64,000 nt of DNA from contig DFNX01000010.1 of NCBI GenBank assembly GCA_002376235.1, positions 186,001 to 250,000 on the forward strand, written 5' to 3'. Below the pieces are notes generated by a model that saw only the letters and a list, made by a program, of their open reading frames with translations, was not told the origin of the DNA and did not search any database. Position 1 is the stretch's first letter. Every line of letters begins with the position of its first letter. Source of the stretch: Neorhizobium sp. UBA3556. GTDB lineage: Bacteria > Pseudomonadota > Alphaproteobacteria > Rhizobiales > Rhizobiaceae. The translations under genes were made by a program, and so were the position numbers. Below are positions 18,001-29,569 of this stretch, in pieces.

Positions 18001-19038
18001 ATGCCAACCGAGCAGGAACAACGGCCCACCGAAGCCGCGAGCGGTCCGCCAACCATGGCGGATGTCGCGAGGCTTGCCGGCGTTTCGGCCATGAGCGTGT
18101 CTCGCGCGCTGAAAGGCAATGCCTACATCGCCAAAGATACGCTGGAGCGAATTCTGGCGGCGGTCGATCAGCTCGGATACGTACTCGACCAATCGGCCGG
18201 TAGCCTTTCATCACGCCGCAGCGGCTTTATCGCAACCATCGTGCCATCCATCGACAATTCGAACTTTGCCGATACCGCGCGCGGCATTACCGACGCGCTG
18301 GCACAGACGAATATGCAGCTGCTGCTCGGTTACACCAATTACTCGATCAAACGCGAGGAAGAGCTGATCGAATCCATGCTGCGCCGCCGCCCGGAAGGTA
18401 TCATCCTGACAGGTGGCGAGCATACGGACAGGGCAAGGGCAATGCTTGCCAATGCCGGAATACCGGTTATCGAGACCTGGGACGTGCCGGAAAACCCCAT
18501 TGATGCCGTGGTCGGCTTTTCCAATGCGGATGCGATGGAAGCACTTGTCGACAGGCTTGTGGCGCAGGGATATTCGCGCTTCGGCTTCATCATCGGCACC
18601 GAAAACACTGACGCACGCGGGCGTCAGCGCCACATCGGCTTCAACCGCGCATTGTCACGACATGGCCTGATAAGCGGCAGGGCCGTGTCCATCGAGGCGA
18701 CCCCGATGCGCATGTCTCATGGCGCAGAAGCGATCCGCCAATTGCTTCACCTGTTTCCGGATACCGATATCGCGATCTGCGTGGGCGATCTTCCCGCCTT
18801 CGGCGCGATCATGGAATGCCAACGTATGGGGCTGGCCGTGCCACGCGACATCGCCATTGCCGGCTTCGGCGATTACGAGATCGCGTCGGTCGCCGAACCC
18901 GGCATCACCACCGTCAATGTCGATCCTTACGGGATCGGCGCACAGGCCGCAGGGCAGATGATCGCCATGCTGGAAGATCGCAGTGCTGCTGCGACCGTCA
19001 AGACTGGCTATCATGTGCTTCTTCGCGGCAGCACGTGA
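18001..19038 (+). CDS. LacI family transcriptional regulator
   Basis: A 345-residue repressor. The helix-turn-helix (about residues 18-45) contains MADVARLAGVSAMSVSRAL. The hinge helix and the type I periplasmic-binding effector domain follow (SGFIATIVPSIDNSNFAD, GRQRHIGF, AIAGFGDYEIASV). It resembles the gluconate-type GntR branch of the family. A GTG at 17986 is also in frame. The ATG at 18001 is preferred because GGAG lies just upstream. It sits immediately downstream of the cassette A importer in the same direction and is the likely regulator of that operon. The effector is unknown. Confidence 0.88.
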   Translation: MPTEQEQRPTEAASGPPTMADVARLAGVSAMSVSRALKGNAYIAKDTLERILAAVDQLGYVLDQSAGSLSSRRSGFIATIVPSIDNSNFADTARGITDALAQTNMQLLLGYTNYSIKREEELIESMLRRRPEGIILTGGEHTDRARAMLANAGIPVIETWDVPENPIDAVVGFSNADAMEALVDRLVAQGYSRFGFIIGTENTDARGRQRHIGFNRALSRHGLISGRAVSIEATPMRMSHGAEAIRQLLHLFPDTDIAICVGDLPAFGAIMECQRMGLAVPRDIAIAGFGDYEIASVAEPGITTVNVDPYGIGAQAAGQMIAMLEDRSAAATVKTGYHVLLRGST

Positions 19039-19118
19039 TCGAGCCTCTGTCTTGTTTGTCCCGCAGGGAAACACTCCTTGCGGCTGTGGAAGGGGAGTGC
19101 TTCGGTTTCGAGCGGCGC

Positions 19119-19853
19119 TCAGGTGGAGGGCGCCACCCGGGCATATGCTCCTAGAATGAAGCGCTCTGCCCGTTGCAGATAGGCTTCAAGCTTTTCCGCA
19201 GCGGCTGCTGAGCGTCCCTGCTCAAGCTCGATCAATATGTCGCCATTCTGATCGATGAAGGGGCCATGCAGGAACTCCGGGTCCTGAAGCAGGCCAAAGA
19301 CCAGCCGCAACTCCAGCGAGATATGCGCATAGAAATTCGATAGTCTCGGGCTGTCTGCAAGCTCGACGATCGCCGCGTGAAAAGCAATGTCGGCGCTGCC
19401 GACGCCGAGCCAATCCTTTACCTCACGGCAGCGGCGCGCGTCTTCAACAGCCACACGCATGCGTTGCACTGCCGGATGACGCGGATGCGCCTGAGCAAGT
19501 GCTGGGCACTCGATGAAACGCCGAACGCGATAGATATCGATGATTGTCGACATGCCGGGCGTGGAAACGAAGACGCCGCGATTGGCCTCATATCGCAACA
19601 GGCCTTCCTTGGTCAGCATACGGAAAACCTCCCGCAGCGTGTTTCGCGAAACCTGCAGCTCCTCGCAAAGCGCCATTTCCGAAAGATGACTTCCCGGCGT
19701 GAGTGTGCCGGAGACAACTTTTTCGCGGATTCGCTCAGCCACAGTTTCGGCCAGCGTTTGCACTGGCTCTGCGGTTCGCGATCCGACCACGCTGCCGCTA
19801 ACGGCAAGGCTTGAATGTCCCGCTCCATCACCCTGTGGTTTACGTACAGCCAA
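19119..19853 (-). CDS. GntR family transcriptional regulator, FCD (FadR-type) domain
   Basis: A 244-residue regulator with an N-terminal winged helix (about 31-95), including LAETVAERIREKVVSGTLTP and LQVSRNTLREVFRML. An FCD all-helical effector domain follows (VRRFIECPAL, DIAFHAAIVELADSP, HGPFIDQNGDILIELEQG), whose His and Asp residues can bind a metal and a carboxylate ligand. Translation appears to start at a TTG (19853) preceded by AAAAGGTG. It diverges from the pxp operon with 242 bp between starts, so it probably controls lactam/oxoproline uptake and breakdown in cassette B. Confidence 0.85.
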   Translation of the reverse strand: MAVRKPQGDGAGHSSLAVSGSVVGSRTAEPVQTLAETVAERIREKVVSGTLTPGSHLSEMALCEELQVSRNTLREVFRMLTKEGLLRYEANRGVFVSTPGMSTIIDIYRVRRFIECPALAQAHPRHPAVQRMRVAVEDARRCREVKDWLGVGSADIAFHAAIVELADSPRLSNFYAHISLELRLVFGLLQDPEFLHGPFIDQNGDILIELEQGRSAAAAEKLEAYLQRAERFILGAYARVAPST

Positions 19854-20022
19854 GCGTTACACCTTTTGGTTCGGACGAGCTTTCGTTTTCGGTAATGCGC
19901 TTGCTTGGCCACGACAAGCAAAATGAAGCGAAACCCAAGGCAAAAGGCGAACTTATTCGTGCAAAACCTACCTCATGCACAAATCTTAAGCAAATGACCG
20001 TTTGTAGGGCAATACATAAAAA

Positions 20023-20070
20023 TTGTTCAACAGTATGGACAGCATTGTTCTCCTTTGTTAGCTTTTGTTC
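20023..20070. promoter_or_regulatory. three phased TTGTTC repeats before pxpA
   Basis: TTGTTC occurs at 20023-20028, 20045-20050 and 20065-20070, spaced 22 and 20 bp, about two helical turns. The repeats lie 26-73 bp before the pxpA ATG, in the divergent control region shared with the FCD-type GntR gene. They may be operator half-sites for that regulator or part of the promoter. This is inference from position and spacing only. Confidence 0.3.
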
Positions 20071-20095
20071 AGAATAAGGCGAGGGAAGAGCGTTC

Positions 20096-20863
20096 ATGAT
20101 GAACATCGACATCAACAGCGATCTGGGCGAAAGTTTTGGCGCCTGGGCCATGGGCGATGATTCCTCGATGCTCGATATCGTCAGCAGCGCCAATGTCGCC
20201 TGCGGTTTTCACGCAGGCGATCCGGCCGGCATTCTCAAGACATTGAGGGCAGCAACTGAGCGCGGCGTCGCCATCGGTGCTCACGTCGGTTATCGCGATC
20301 TTGCCGGTTTCGGCCGCCGCAACATGGACCCAACAAGCGAAGAGCTGATCGGTGACGTGATCTACCAGATCGGCGCCCTGCAGGGCCTCGCCAAGGCCGC
20401 CGGCACCCGCGTCACCTATGTGAAGCCGCATGGCGCGCTCTACAACACGATCGCCGTGGACAAACGCCAAGGCAAGGATGTGATCGACGCAATCCTAGCC
20501 ATCGATCCGTCGCTGGTGCTGATGGCGCTGGCGGGCTCGCCGTTGGTCGCGCAGGCGCGCGCCGCCGGCCTGACCGTCGTCACCGAGGCTTTTGCCGATC
20601 GCGCCTATACGCCGGACGGCAATCTCGTGTCGCGCCGCGAAAAAGGCTCCGTCCTGCACGATCCCGATCTCATTGCAGCGCGTATGGTGCGCATGGTCAA
20701 AGAAGGCGTGGTCGAGGCCATCGACGGCACACTGACCAAGGTCGAAGCCCAGTCAATCTGCGTTCACGGCGACAGCCCTGGTGCCGTTGCAATGGCAAAA
20801 CGCCTGCGTGAAGTGTTCGAACAGTCCGGGCTGACCATCCGCGCCTTCACCGGAACTGTCTGA
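20096..20863 (+). CDS. pxpA: 5-oxoprolinase subunit A (LamB/YcsF family)
   Basis: A 255-residue cytosolic protein of the LamB/YcsF family, the subunit of bacterial PxpABC that opens the lactam ring of 5-oxoproline to glutamate with ATP. Family signatures are NIDINSDLGESFGAWAMGDD at the N-terminus, VACGFHAGDP, IGAHVGYRDLAGFGRR and YVKPHGALYN. A GAGGGAAGAG ribosome site precedes two adjacent ATGs (20096 and 20099). It is the first gene of cassette B and is followed closely by the fused B-C subunit gene and a biotin carboxylase. Confidence 0.93.
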   Translation: MMNIDINSDLGESFGAWAMGDDSSMLDIVSSANVACGFHAGDPAGILKTLRAATERGVAIGAHVGYRDLAGFGRRNMDPTSEELIGDVIYQIGALQGLAKAAGTRVTYVKPHGALYNTIAVDKRQGKDVIDAILAIDPSLVLMALAGSPLVAQARAAGLTVVTEAFADRAYTPDGNLVSRREKGSVLHDPDLIAARMVRMVKEGVVEAIDGTLTKVEAQSICVHGDSPGAVAMAKRLREVFEQSGLTIRAFTGTV

Positions 20864-20869
20864 ACGATC

Positions 20870-22510
20870 ATGCAGTCCGCCATGCCAACCACGATCCGAG
20901 ACACGTCGATGCGCATCCTGCCGGTGCGCAGCGATTGTTTTCTCGTGGAACTCGCCGATCTCGGCGAGGCGCTGGCACTGTTCGACGCACTCAAGACCGA
21001 ACCGGTCGAAGGCATCACCGAAATCATTCCGGCAGCCCGCACGCTGCTGATCTCGTTTGATCCTTATACGATCTCCGACGAGGCGCTGGTTGATGCCGTA
21101 AAACTGCGTGCCGGCGGCGAGCACAAGGCAGCATCCGGTGCACTCATCGAAATTCCGGTTCGTTACGACGGTGAAGATCTGGCCGAAGTTGCCGGCATTC
21201 TCGGCATGAGCGCTGCCGATGTGATCCGCCTGCACGGCGAAAGCGAGTATGTCGCCGCCTTTACCGGCTTTGCCCCCGGTTTCGCCTATCTCTCGGGCGG
21301 CGATCCGCGCCTGACGGTGCCGCGCCGCACATCGCCGCGCACGCAGGTTCCGGCCGGTGCCGTCGGTCTCGCCGGCGAGTTCAGCGGCATCTACCCCAAG
21401 ACCAGCCCCGGCGGCTGGCAGCTGATCGGCACGACGCCGCTCGCCATGTTCGATATCGAACGCGTGCCTGCCTCTCTGTTGCAGCCCGGCAGCCGCATCA
21501 AATTTCGCGATATGGCGAAGGATGCCGCCTACGACATCAAGGCGTCGACCAAATCGGCATCGGTCAAGGTGACTGCATCGGCGGAAGCCGGTTCAACTGC
21601 AATTGAAATCCTCTCCATCGGCCTGCCGGTTCTGTTCCAGGATCTTGGCCGCACCGGCCAAGCCGGACAGGGCATCAGCGTTTCGGGCGCAGCCGACCGG
21701 GCAAGTTTCAAGGCCACCAATCGCCTCGTCGGCAACCCGGCAAACACCACAGCGCTGGAGATCACCCTCGGCGGCCTCAGCTTCCGCATGCGCGGCCAGG
21801 GCGTCATGGCGCTGACCGGCGCGACCGCGCCGATCTTGATCACCGGCACTGACGGCGCCAAAATTACAGCTCCACACCACACCGCCATCGCACTCGATGA
21901 CGGTGACGTCGTTTCGCTCGGCAGGCCGGACACCGGCATGCGCTCCTATCTGGCCCTGCGCGGTGGATTTGACGTCGCCCCGGTGCTTTCCAGCACGGCG
22001 ACGGACACGCTGGCGCAGATCGGCCCTGCCGCCCCCGTCTCTGGCGATATCGTCAACATTCGTGCCGCCACAGCCGGTTCGTTGGTCTCGTCGGAAGCAC
22101 CCGCCTTTGCCCTGCCGTCCGCTACCGAAACTATCGTGCTCGACGTCGTGATGGGCCCGCGCACCGACTGGTTCACCGACACTGCCGTCGACAGCTTCCT
22201 CTCTCAGGAATGGTCCGTCACGCCGCAGTCCAGCCGTGTCGGCATCCGCCTGTCGGGCGATGCACTGGAACGCGCCAACCACGGCGAACTGCCGAGTGAG
22301 GCAACCGTGCGCGGTGCGCTGCAGGTTCCGGCCAGCGGCCAGCCCGTGCTCTTCCTTGCCGATCATCCACTGACCGGCGGTTATCCGGTCATCGCCAATG
22401 TCGCCGGCCATCATCTCGATCTCGCCGGCCAGATCCCGGTCGGCGCAAAAATCCGCTTCAACGCGGTAAGCCGCTTCGCGCCCCGTTTCATTCCAGGAAA
22501 ATGCCCATGA
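20870..22510 (+). CDS. fused 5-oxoprolinase subunits B and C (AHS1-AHS2 domains)
   Basis: A 546-residue fusion. The N-terminal part (about 14-215) is the KipI/PxpB AHS1 domain, with EYVAAFTGFAPGFAYLSGGD and the PRRTSPRTQVPAGAV segment. The C-terminal part (about 243-540) is the KipA/PxpC AHS2 domain, with FQDLGRTG, ALEITLGG, RSYLALRGGF and GGYPVIANV. These are separate proteins in E. coli and Bacillus. AHS1 plus AHS2 is also the carboxyltransferase module of urea carboxylase. The first ATG (20870) lacks a good ribosome site; 20909 (MRILPVRSD) is where the homology begins. The stop overlaps the next start by ATGA. Confidence 0.9.
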   Translation: MQSAMPTTIRDTSMRILPVRSDCFLVELADLGEALALFDALKTEPVEGITEIIPAARTLLISFDPYTISDEALVDAVKLRAGGEHKAASGALIEIPVRYDGEDLAEVAGILGMSAADVIRLHGESEYVAAFTGFAPGFAYLSGGDPRLTVPRRTSPRTQVPAGAVGLAGEFSGIYPKTSPGGWQLIGTTPLAMFDIERVPASLLQPGSRIKFRDMAKDAAYDIKASTKSASVKVTASAEAGSTAIEILSIGLPVLFQDLGRTGQAGQGISVSGAADRASFKATNRLVGNPANTTALEITLGGLSFRMRGQGVMALTGATAPILITGTDGAKITAPHHTAIALDDGDVVSLGRPDTGMRSYLALRGGFDVAPVLSSTATDTLAQIGPAAPVSGDIVNIRAATAGSLVSSEAPAFALPSATETIVLDVVMGPRTDWFTDTAVDSFLSQEWSVTPQSSRVGIRLSGDALERANHGELPSEATVRGALQVPASGQPVLFLADHPLTGGYPVIANVAGHHLDLAGQIPVGAKIRFNAVSRFAPRFIPGKCP

Positions 22511-24269
22511 AAAAGGTTCTGATAGCAAACCGCGGCGAGATCGCGGTGCGGATCATCCGGGCCTGCAAGGATTACGGCCTGACCTCGGTCGCCGTTTATG
22601 CGGATGCCGATGCCGACGCGCTGTTCGTGCAGCTCGCCCACGAGGCTTTTGCGCTGAACGGCGTAACCGCAAAAGACAGCTATCTCGATATCGACAAGCT
22701 GATCGCCATTGCAAAGCGGTCCGGCGCCGATGCCGTACATCCGGGCTACGGTTTTCTGTCGGAACGCAGCGAGTTTGCTCAGGCAGTTATCGATGCGGGC
22801 CTCATCTGGATCGGCCCCGATCCGAAGGTGATCGAAGCACTCGGCGACAAGCTGAAGGCACGCGCGATTGCCCAGAAGGTCGGCGCACCTCTGGTGGCCG
22901 GTTCCGATGGCGCGATTTCCTCGCCCGCGGAAGCACTGGTTTTCGCGAAAAAATTCGGCCTGCCGATAGCCATCAAGGCAGCGCATGGCGGTGGCGGACG
23001 CGGCTTGAAGATCGCCCGCGAACTCGGCGAAGTCGAGGAACTGTTTTCATCGGCCACGCGTGAAGCGGTGGCCGCCTTTGGTCGCGGCGAATGTTATGTC
23101 GAGCAGTTTCTCGACCGCCCGCGGCATATCGAGGCGCAGGTGCTGGCGGACCGTCTCGGCAATGTCCTGGTGGTGGGAACCCGCGATTGCTCGTTGCAGC
23201 GTCGCAACCAGAAACTTGTCGAGGAAGCACCTGCGCCTTTCCTCTCCGAGGAACAACGCCAGAAAATCCATTCCGCTGCGCGCGACATCTGCGCCGAGGC
23301 CGGTTACACCGGCGCCGGAACGGTGGAATTTTTGCTGAGCGCCGATGGCGTGATCTCCTTCCTCGAGGTCAACACCCGCCTGCAGGTGGAACATCCGGTG
23401 ACGGAGGAGACGACCGGTCTCGATCTTGTCATCGAACAGTTCCGCATTGCCGAAGGATTGCCGATCAGCGTGACGACTATGCCGGAGCCGCGCGGCCATG
23501 CCATCGAGTTCCGCATCAACATGGAAGATCCGGGTCGTGGCTTTCTCCCGTCGGCTGGCGACATTACGGCATTTGCAGCGCCTTCCGGCCCGGGCATCCG
23601 CCTCGATTCCGGCGTTGCCACCGGTTCGGCCATTCCGCCAATGTTCGATTCCCTCGCGGCCAAGCTGATCGTCTGGGGCGCAACCCGCGAACAGGCGATT
23701 GCCCGCTCGCGCCGTGCCTTGAGCGAATTCACCATCGAAGGCGTGCCGTCCGTTCTGCCCTTCCATCGCACCGTCATCGCTCATGATGATTTCGCCAAGA
23801 ATTTCCACATCCATACGCGCTGGATCGAAACCGATTTCGCCGAAACGCTGGAGGCCGCAAGCCGCCCTGCCCCGACGGCAAGCGTTGACCTTCTGCGCGG
23901 CCATGTCGAAATTGACGGCAAGCGCGTCGAGATCGGCATCCCTGATACCTTCCTGCGACTGCTCGGGCCGCTTTCCGCGACCTCGAACAATGACAAGAAG
24001 AGCGAAGAGAGCGACGCGGGCGCGGTGACAGCACCGGTGCCGGGCCTTCTCGTTCACTGGAATGTGTCCGATGGCGCGACTGTCGAAAAAGGTGACGTTC
24101 TGGCAATGATGGACGTGATGAAGATGGAGACGGCGGTTACCGCACCGGTTTCCGGCACCATCACCATCCTTGCCGAAGCCGGTTCCTCACAGGCGGCAGG
24201 CGCCGTCATCGCCCGCATAACAAGCGGCACGACTTCAACGACCGAACAGACCAAGCCGGAGACACGGAC

Positions 24270-24273
<4 letters not shown>
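22507..24273 (+). CDS. biotin carboxylase fused to biotin carboxyl carrier domain
   Basis: About 588 residues. The biotin carboxylase part (1-445) shows KKVLIANRGEIAVRIIRACK, the ATP-grasp loop KAAHGGGGRGLK and the catalytic EVNTRLQVEHPVTE. A linker leads to a C-terminal biotinyl domain with DVMKMET, where Lys539 is the predicted biotinylation site (VMKM instead of the usual AMKM). No acyl-CoA carboxyltransferase gene is present. The adjacent AHS1-AHS2 protein is homologous to the urea carboxylase transferase domain. The ATG at 22507 overlaps the upstream stop as ATGA; an in-frame ATG at 22501 is less well spaced from AGGA. Confidence 0.88.
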
Positions 24274-26087
<1,814 letters not shown>

Positions 26088-26144
26088 GGAAACCCGGATC
26101 AGTAACCGCGACACAATCGCAAAGCATCTGAAGAGGAACAGGTA

Positions 26145-27680
26145 ATGACAACGTTCAAAAGGGGACTGGCGTCGGCTTTCGTAGCTTTCGCACTCGCCGG
26201 CACCGCACTTTCCGCCGCCCCGGCCTTTGCCGCCGGCAAACTGACCGTTTCCAGCTCTCAAGATCCGGGCAGCTGGGATCCTATCGATACATTCGTTGTT
26301 GCCTGGGCTGCTGTCTCCACCAACATCTTTGACGGCCTGACCTATCGCGGTCCTGACCTCAAGATCGTCCCCGGCCTTGCCGAAAGCTGGGAAGAGTTGG
26401 ACGAAGGCAAGCGCTTGCGTTTCAAGCTGCGCCAGGGCGTCAAGTTCCACGACGGTGAAGATTTCAACGCCGCTGCCGTCAAGTTCACTTTCGAGCGTCT
26501 TCTCGGCGCTGAAGGCGCCAAGGGTCCGCAGCGCTCCAATTACACCTCTATCGACAGCGTTGAGGTGATCGACGACTACACGGTCGACCTGAAGCTGAAG
26601 GCCCCGGACCCGGTCCTGCTCACCAAGCTCGCCGGTTATGGCGCGATGATCGTTCCGCCGAAATACATCACCGAAAAGGGTGAGGACAATTTCAACCTCA
26701 ATCCGGTTGGAACGGGCGCGTTCAAGTTCGTGTCCTACCAGCCTAAGGTCAACATCAAGCTGGAAGCCAATGCGGATTACTGGGGCGGCGCACCAAAGCT
26801 TTCTGAACTCGAGTACCGCTTCATCGCAGAACCCGCGACCGCCGTCGCCGAATTGCAGGCTGGCCGTGTCGATCTCGTCATTCCGTCGATTATACCGATT
26901 GGCATGATTCCGGTCATCGAAGGTGACGACAAGCTGGAAGTCATATCCATTCCCGGCCCCACCGTTGACGCACTGCGCTTCAACACCCGCGACGGCATCA
27001 CCGCCGATCCGAAGGTGCGCAAGGCGATCATCATGGCTGTCGATCGCGCCACGATCGTGCAGTCGATCCTTGCCGGTCAGGCATCGGAGATCGTCAGCTT
27101 CCAGAACTCTCTCTCGTTCGGTTACGACGCTGACCTCAAGGCGCTGCCCTACGATCCTGAAGGCGCCAAGAAGCTGCTGGCTGAGGCTGGTGTAAAGGCT
27201 GGCGCCACCCTGCAGATCGACATTCGTGGCAACGATTCCACGATGAACGAGGTCGCACAGGTCATTTCGAGCTACCTGTCGATGGTTGGCATCACCGCCA
27301 CCATCAAGCCGTACGAAACCAACGTCCTCATCAACGACATCATCCCGCAGGGCAAGACCGGCGCGATGTTCCAGCAGAAGTGGGGTGGCTGGACGTTCGA
27401 TTTCGATAACACCGCTTATGCGATGTATCACTCGGGCGAAAAGTGGAACCCCTATGACAAGGACGAGAAGATGGACAAGCTGCTGGAATCCCAGCGTCCG
27501 CTGACCGACCGTGCCGAGCGCGAAAAGATCCTCAAGGAAGTCGGAGCTTACGCTGCCGACCGCGCGCTGGAACTGCCTCTCTACAACACCAACGCCATCT
27601 TCGGCATCAACAAGCGGGTCAAGGGCTTCATCGCTCCTCCGGACAACCGCCTGAAGCTGAACGAAGTTTCGGTCGACTAA
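26145..27680 (+). CDS. family 5 solute-binding protein, cassette B
   Basis: A 511-residue periplasmic protein of the DppA/OppA family. A Sec signal peptide (MTTFKRGLASAFVAFALAGT then ALSAAPAFA) precedes the mature start AGKLTV. Characteristic segments are LRQGVKFHDGEDFNAAAVKF and the GTGAFKFVSYQP loop. Family members take up peptides, nickel, glutathione or opine-like amino acids, and the surrounding pxp genes point to a lactam- or pyroglutamyl-containing ligand. A stem-loop at 27707-27732 separates it from the permease genes. Confidence 0.9.
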   Translation: MTTFKRGLASAFVAFALAGTALSAAPAFAAGKLTVSSSQDPGSWDPIDTFVVAWAAVSTNIFDGLTYRGPDLKIVPGLAESWEELDEGKRLRFKLRQGVKFHDGEDFNAAAVKFTFERLLGAEGAKGPQRSNYTSIDSVEVIDDYTVDLKLKAPDPVLLTKLAGYGAMIVPPKYITEKGEDNFNLNPVGTGAFKFVSYQPKVNIKLEANADYWGGAPKLSELEYRFIAEPATAVAELQAGRVDLVIPSIIPIGMIPVIEGDDKLEVISIPGPTVDALRFNTRDGITADPKVRKAIIMAVDRATIVQSILAGQASEIVSFQNSLSFGYDADLKALPYDPEGAKKLLAEAGVKAGATLQIDIRGNDSTMNEVAQVISSYLSMVGITATIKPYETNVLINDIIPQGKTGAMFQQKWGGWTFDFDNTAYAMYHSGEKWNPYDKDEKMDKLLESQRPLTDRAEREKILKEVGAYAADRALELPLYNTNAIFGINKRVKGFIAPPDNRLKLNEVSVD

Positions 27681-27706
27681 TCGACGACGCTTCACCAGAA
27701 ATAATA

Positions 27707-27732
27707 CCTCGCCCGCATGTCCGCGGGCGAGG
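27707..27732 (+). promoter_or_regulatory. intercistronic stem-loop after binding-protein gene, cassette B
   Basis: A perfect 10-bp inverted repeat: CCTCGCCCGC, loop ATGTCC, GCGGGCGAGG, starting 27 bp after the binding-protein stop. No T-run follows. It probably protects the 3' end of the upstream message or reduces read-through into the permease genes. Confidence 0.75.
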
Positions 27733-27759
27733 CTGGACTTCTCTTACAGGGACTAGAAC

Positions 27760-28683
27760 GTGGCCGGTTTCCTCATTAAGCGATTGCTACAGGCGATTTT
27801 CGTCGTCATCGCCATCACACTCGTCGTCTCCTTTGCCATTCGCCTGACCGGTGATCCGGCCGTGACGATGTTTCAGGGCGGCGGCAGTATGACGGAGGAC
27901 GATCTTGCGCGCATTCGTGCAGCGCTCGGCACCGACCAGCCGTTCCTCGTCCAGTACTGGAATTTCATCAAGGGCCTCCTCACGCTCGATTTCGGCCGCA
28001 GCTTTTCTGGCGGCACATCGGTTTCGCTGCTGATTGGCCATGCGCTGCCGGCCACGCTGCTGCTCGCCTTCATCTCGATGCTCGTATCGATCGTGCTGTC
28101 CATTCCGCTCGGCATCAAGGCCGCCACATCGCGCGGCAAGGCCGCCGATCAGGCGATCCGCATCTTTTCGCTGATCGGTCTGTCGTTTCCGAATTTCTGG
28201 TTGGCGACCATGCTGGTGCTGCTGTTTGCCATCACGCTTGGCTGGTTTCCGCCAAGCGGCATGTCCGGATGGGCAAGCTATGTCATGCCGGCCGTTACCA
28301 TGGGTATCATCCTGACGGCCACGAACGTGCGCCTCGTGCGCACCTCGATGCTGGAAACGCTGCAGTCGCAATACATCATGGTGGCCCGTGCCAAAGGGCT
28401 TTCCGAAAGCAAGGTTCTCTACAAACACGCGCTGCGCAATTGCGCCATTCCGCTGATCACCTATTTCGGTCTTCAGTTCGGCGGCCTGCTCGGCGGCATC
28501 GTCGTCATCGAGCGCGTGTTCAACTGGCCGGGCATGGGCACGCTTGCCTTCGATGCCGTCGGCGCACGCGATTTTCCCGTGCTTCAGGCTGTCATAACCG
28601 TTCTTTCGCTGATGATCGTCGGCATCAACCTTCTGGTCGACATCGCCTATGGCCTCGTCGACCCCCGCATTCGCACGGAGTAA
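27760..28683 (+). CDS. dipeptide-type ABC permease (DppB-like), cassette B
   Basis: A 307-residue inner-membrane permease with about six helices. The N-terminus is typical of DppB proteins (FLIKRLLQAIFVVIAITLVV), followed by the periplasmic LGTDQPFLVQYWNF segment and the ATPase-docking loop VARAKGLSESKVLYKHALRN. Translation starts at a GTG with AGGGA upstream. Four codons' distance separates its stop from the next permease start, so the two are co-translated partners. Confidence 0.92.
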   Translation: MAGFLIKRLLQAIFVVIAITLVVSFAIRLTGDPAVTMFQGGGSMTEDDLARIRAALGTDQPFLVQYWNFIKGLLTLDFGRSFSGGTSVSLLIGHALPATLLLAFISMLVSIVLSIPLGIKAATSRGKAADQAIRIFSLIGLSFPNFWLATMLVLLFAITLGWFPPSGMSGWASYVMPAVTMGIILTATNVRLVRTSMLETLQSQYIMVARAKGLSESKVLYKHALRNCAIPLITYFGLQFGGLLGGIVVIERVFNWPGMGTLAFDAVGARDFPVLQAVITVLSLMIVGINLLVDIAYGLVDPRIRTE

Positions 28684-28689
28684 ACGACA

Positions 28690-29538
28690 ATGGCTACAAA
28701 GACCTCCCGCCTGTCGCGCTTCGCGAGCCTCGAATTCGTCCTTGGCATTTCGCTGACCGTTATCATCTGCCTTGCCGTCCTGTTCTCCGACCTGCTGTTT
28801 CCCGGCGGCGCGGAAAAGATCAACCTGATGGCCCGTCTGGCAAAGCCGTTCACCAACCCCGCCTTCCCGTTCGGCACCGATCCGCTTGGTCGTGATGTCT
28901 TGGCGCGTGTTGTTGCCGGCGGCAAGATCTCGCTTCTGGTCGGCTTCACTTCCGTCATCGGCGCTGTGATTTTCGGCGTTCTGATGGGCCTGATCGCCGG
29001 TTATTATCGCGGTTTCTGGGATATGCTGGTCATGCGTTTTGCCGACCTGCAGCTCGCCATGCCGTTCATTCTTCTGGCCATCACCTTCATCGCCATCGTC
29101 GGTGGCAGCCTCACCAACACGATCATCCTGCTGATCGTGTCGCAATGGGTGCAATATGCCCGTTTGGTGCGTGGCTCTGTCCTGACGCTGCGTGAGCGCG
29201 AGTTCATCCTTTCGGCCCGCGCCATCGGCGTCAAAGACTGGCGCATCATCTTCCAGCATCTGCTGCCGAACCTGATCGGCCCGGTGATCGTGCTGATGAC
29301 GCTCAACGTCGCTAACAACATCCTCTTGGAAAGCAGCCTCACCTTCCTCGGCCTCGGCGTCGATCCGACCATTCCGAGCTGGGGCGGCATGCTGGCCGAT
29401 GGCCGCACCTATCTTCAGACCGCATGGTGGGTCAGCGTCTTCCCGGGCCTCGCCATCCTTCTCACCGTGCTCGGCCTCAACCTGCTCGGCGACTGGCTTC
29501 GCGACAGCCTCGACCCGACCGGCCGCACCTCCAGATAA
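28690..29538 (+). CDS. dipeptide-type ABC permease (DppC-like), cassette B
   Basis: A 282-residue permease pairing with the DppB-like protein. The FPFGTDPLGRDVLARVVAGG motif after the first helix is the DppC hallmark. The docking loop is SARAIGVKDWRIIFQHLLPN, and a late LTFLGLGVDPTIPSWGGMLA segment is typical of the family. GGAG at the end of the previous gene supplies the ribosome site. The M14 peptidase gene follows after 31 bp. Confidence 0.93.
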   Translation: MATKTSRLSRFASLEFVLGISLTVIICLAVLFSDLLFPGGAEKINLMARLAKPFTNPAFPFGTDPLGRDVLARVVAGGKISLLVGFTSVIGAVIFGVLMGLIAGYYRGFWDMLVMRFADLQLAMPFILLAITFIAIVGGSLTNTIILLIVSQWVQYARLVRGSVLTLREREFILSARAIGVKDWRIIFQHLLPNLIGPVIVLMTLNVANNILLESSLTFLGLGVDPTIPSWGGMLADGRTYLQTAWWVSVFPGLAILLTVLGLNLLGDWLRDSLDPTGRTSR

Positions 29539-29569
29539 ACACTTCGATACACAGCAAGGCATTGGCATC

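Noticed and set aside
19072..19099. Terminator between the convergent LacI and GntR/FCD genes
   Set aside because: CACTCC and GGAGTG give only a 6-bp stem around 16 nt with no T-run, too weak to call.
13884..20095. A genomic-island junction near the start of the accessory region
   Set aside because: No tRNA, direct-repeat attachment site, integrase or insertion sequence was seen on either side of 13.9 kb or elsewhere in the window.
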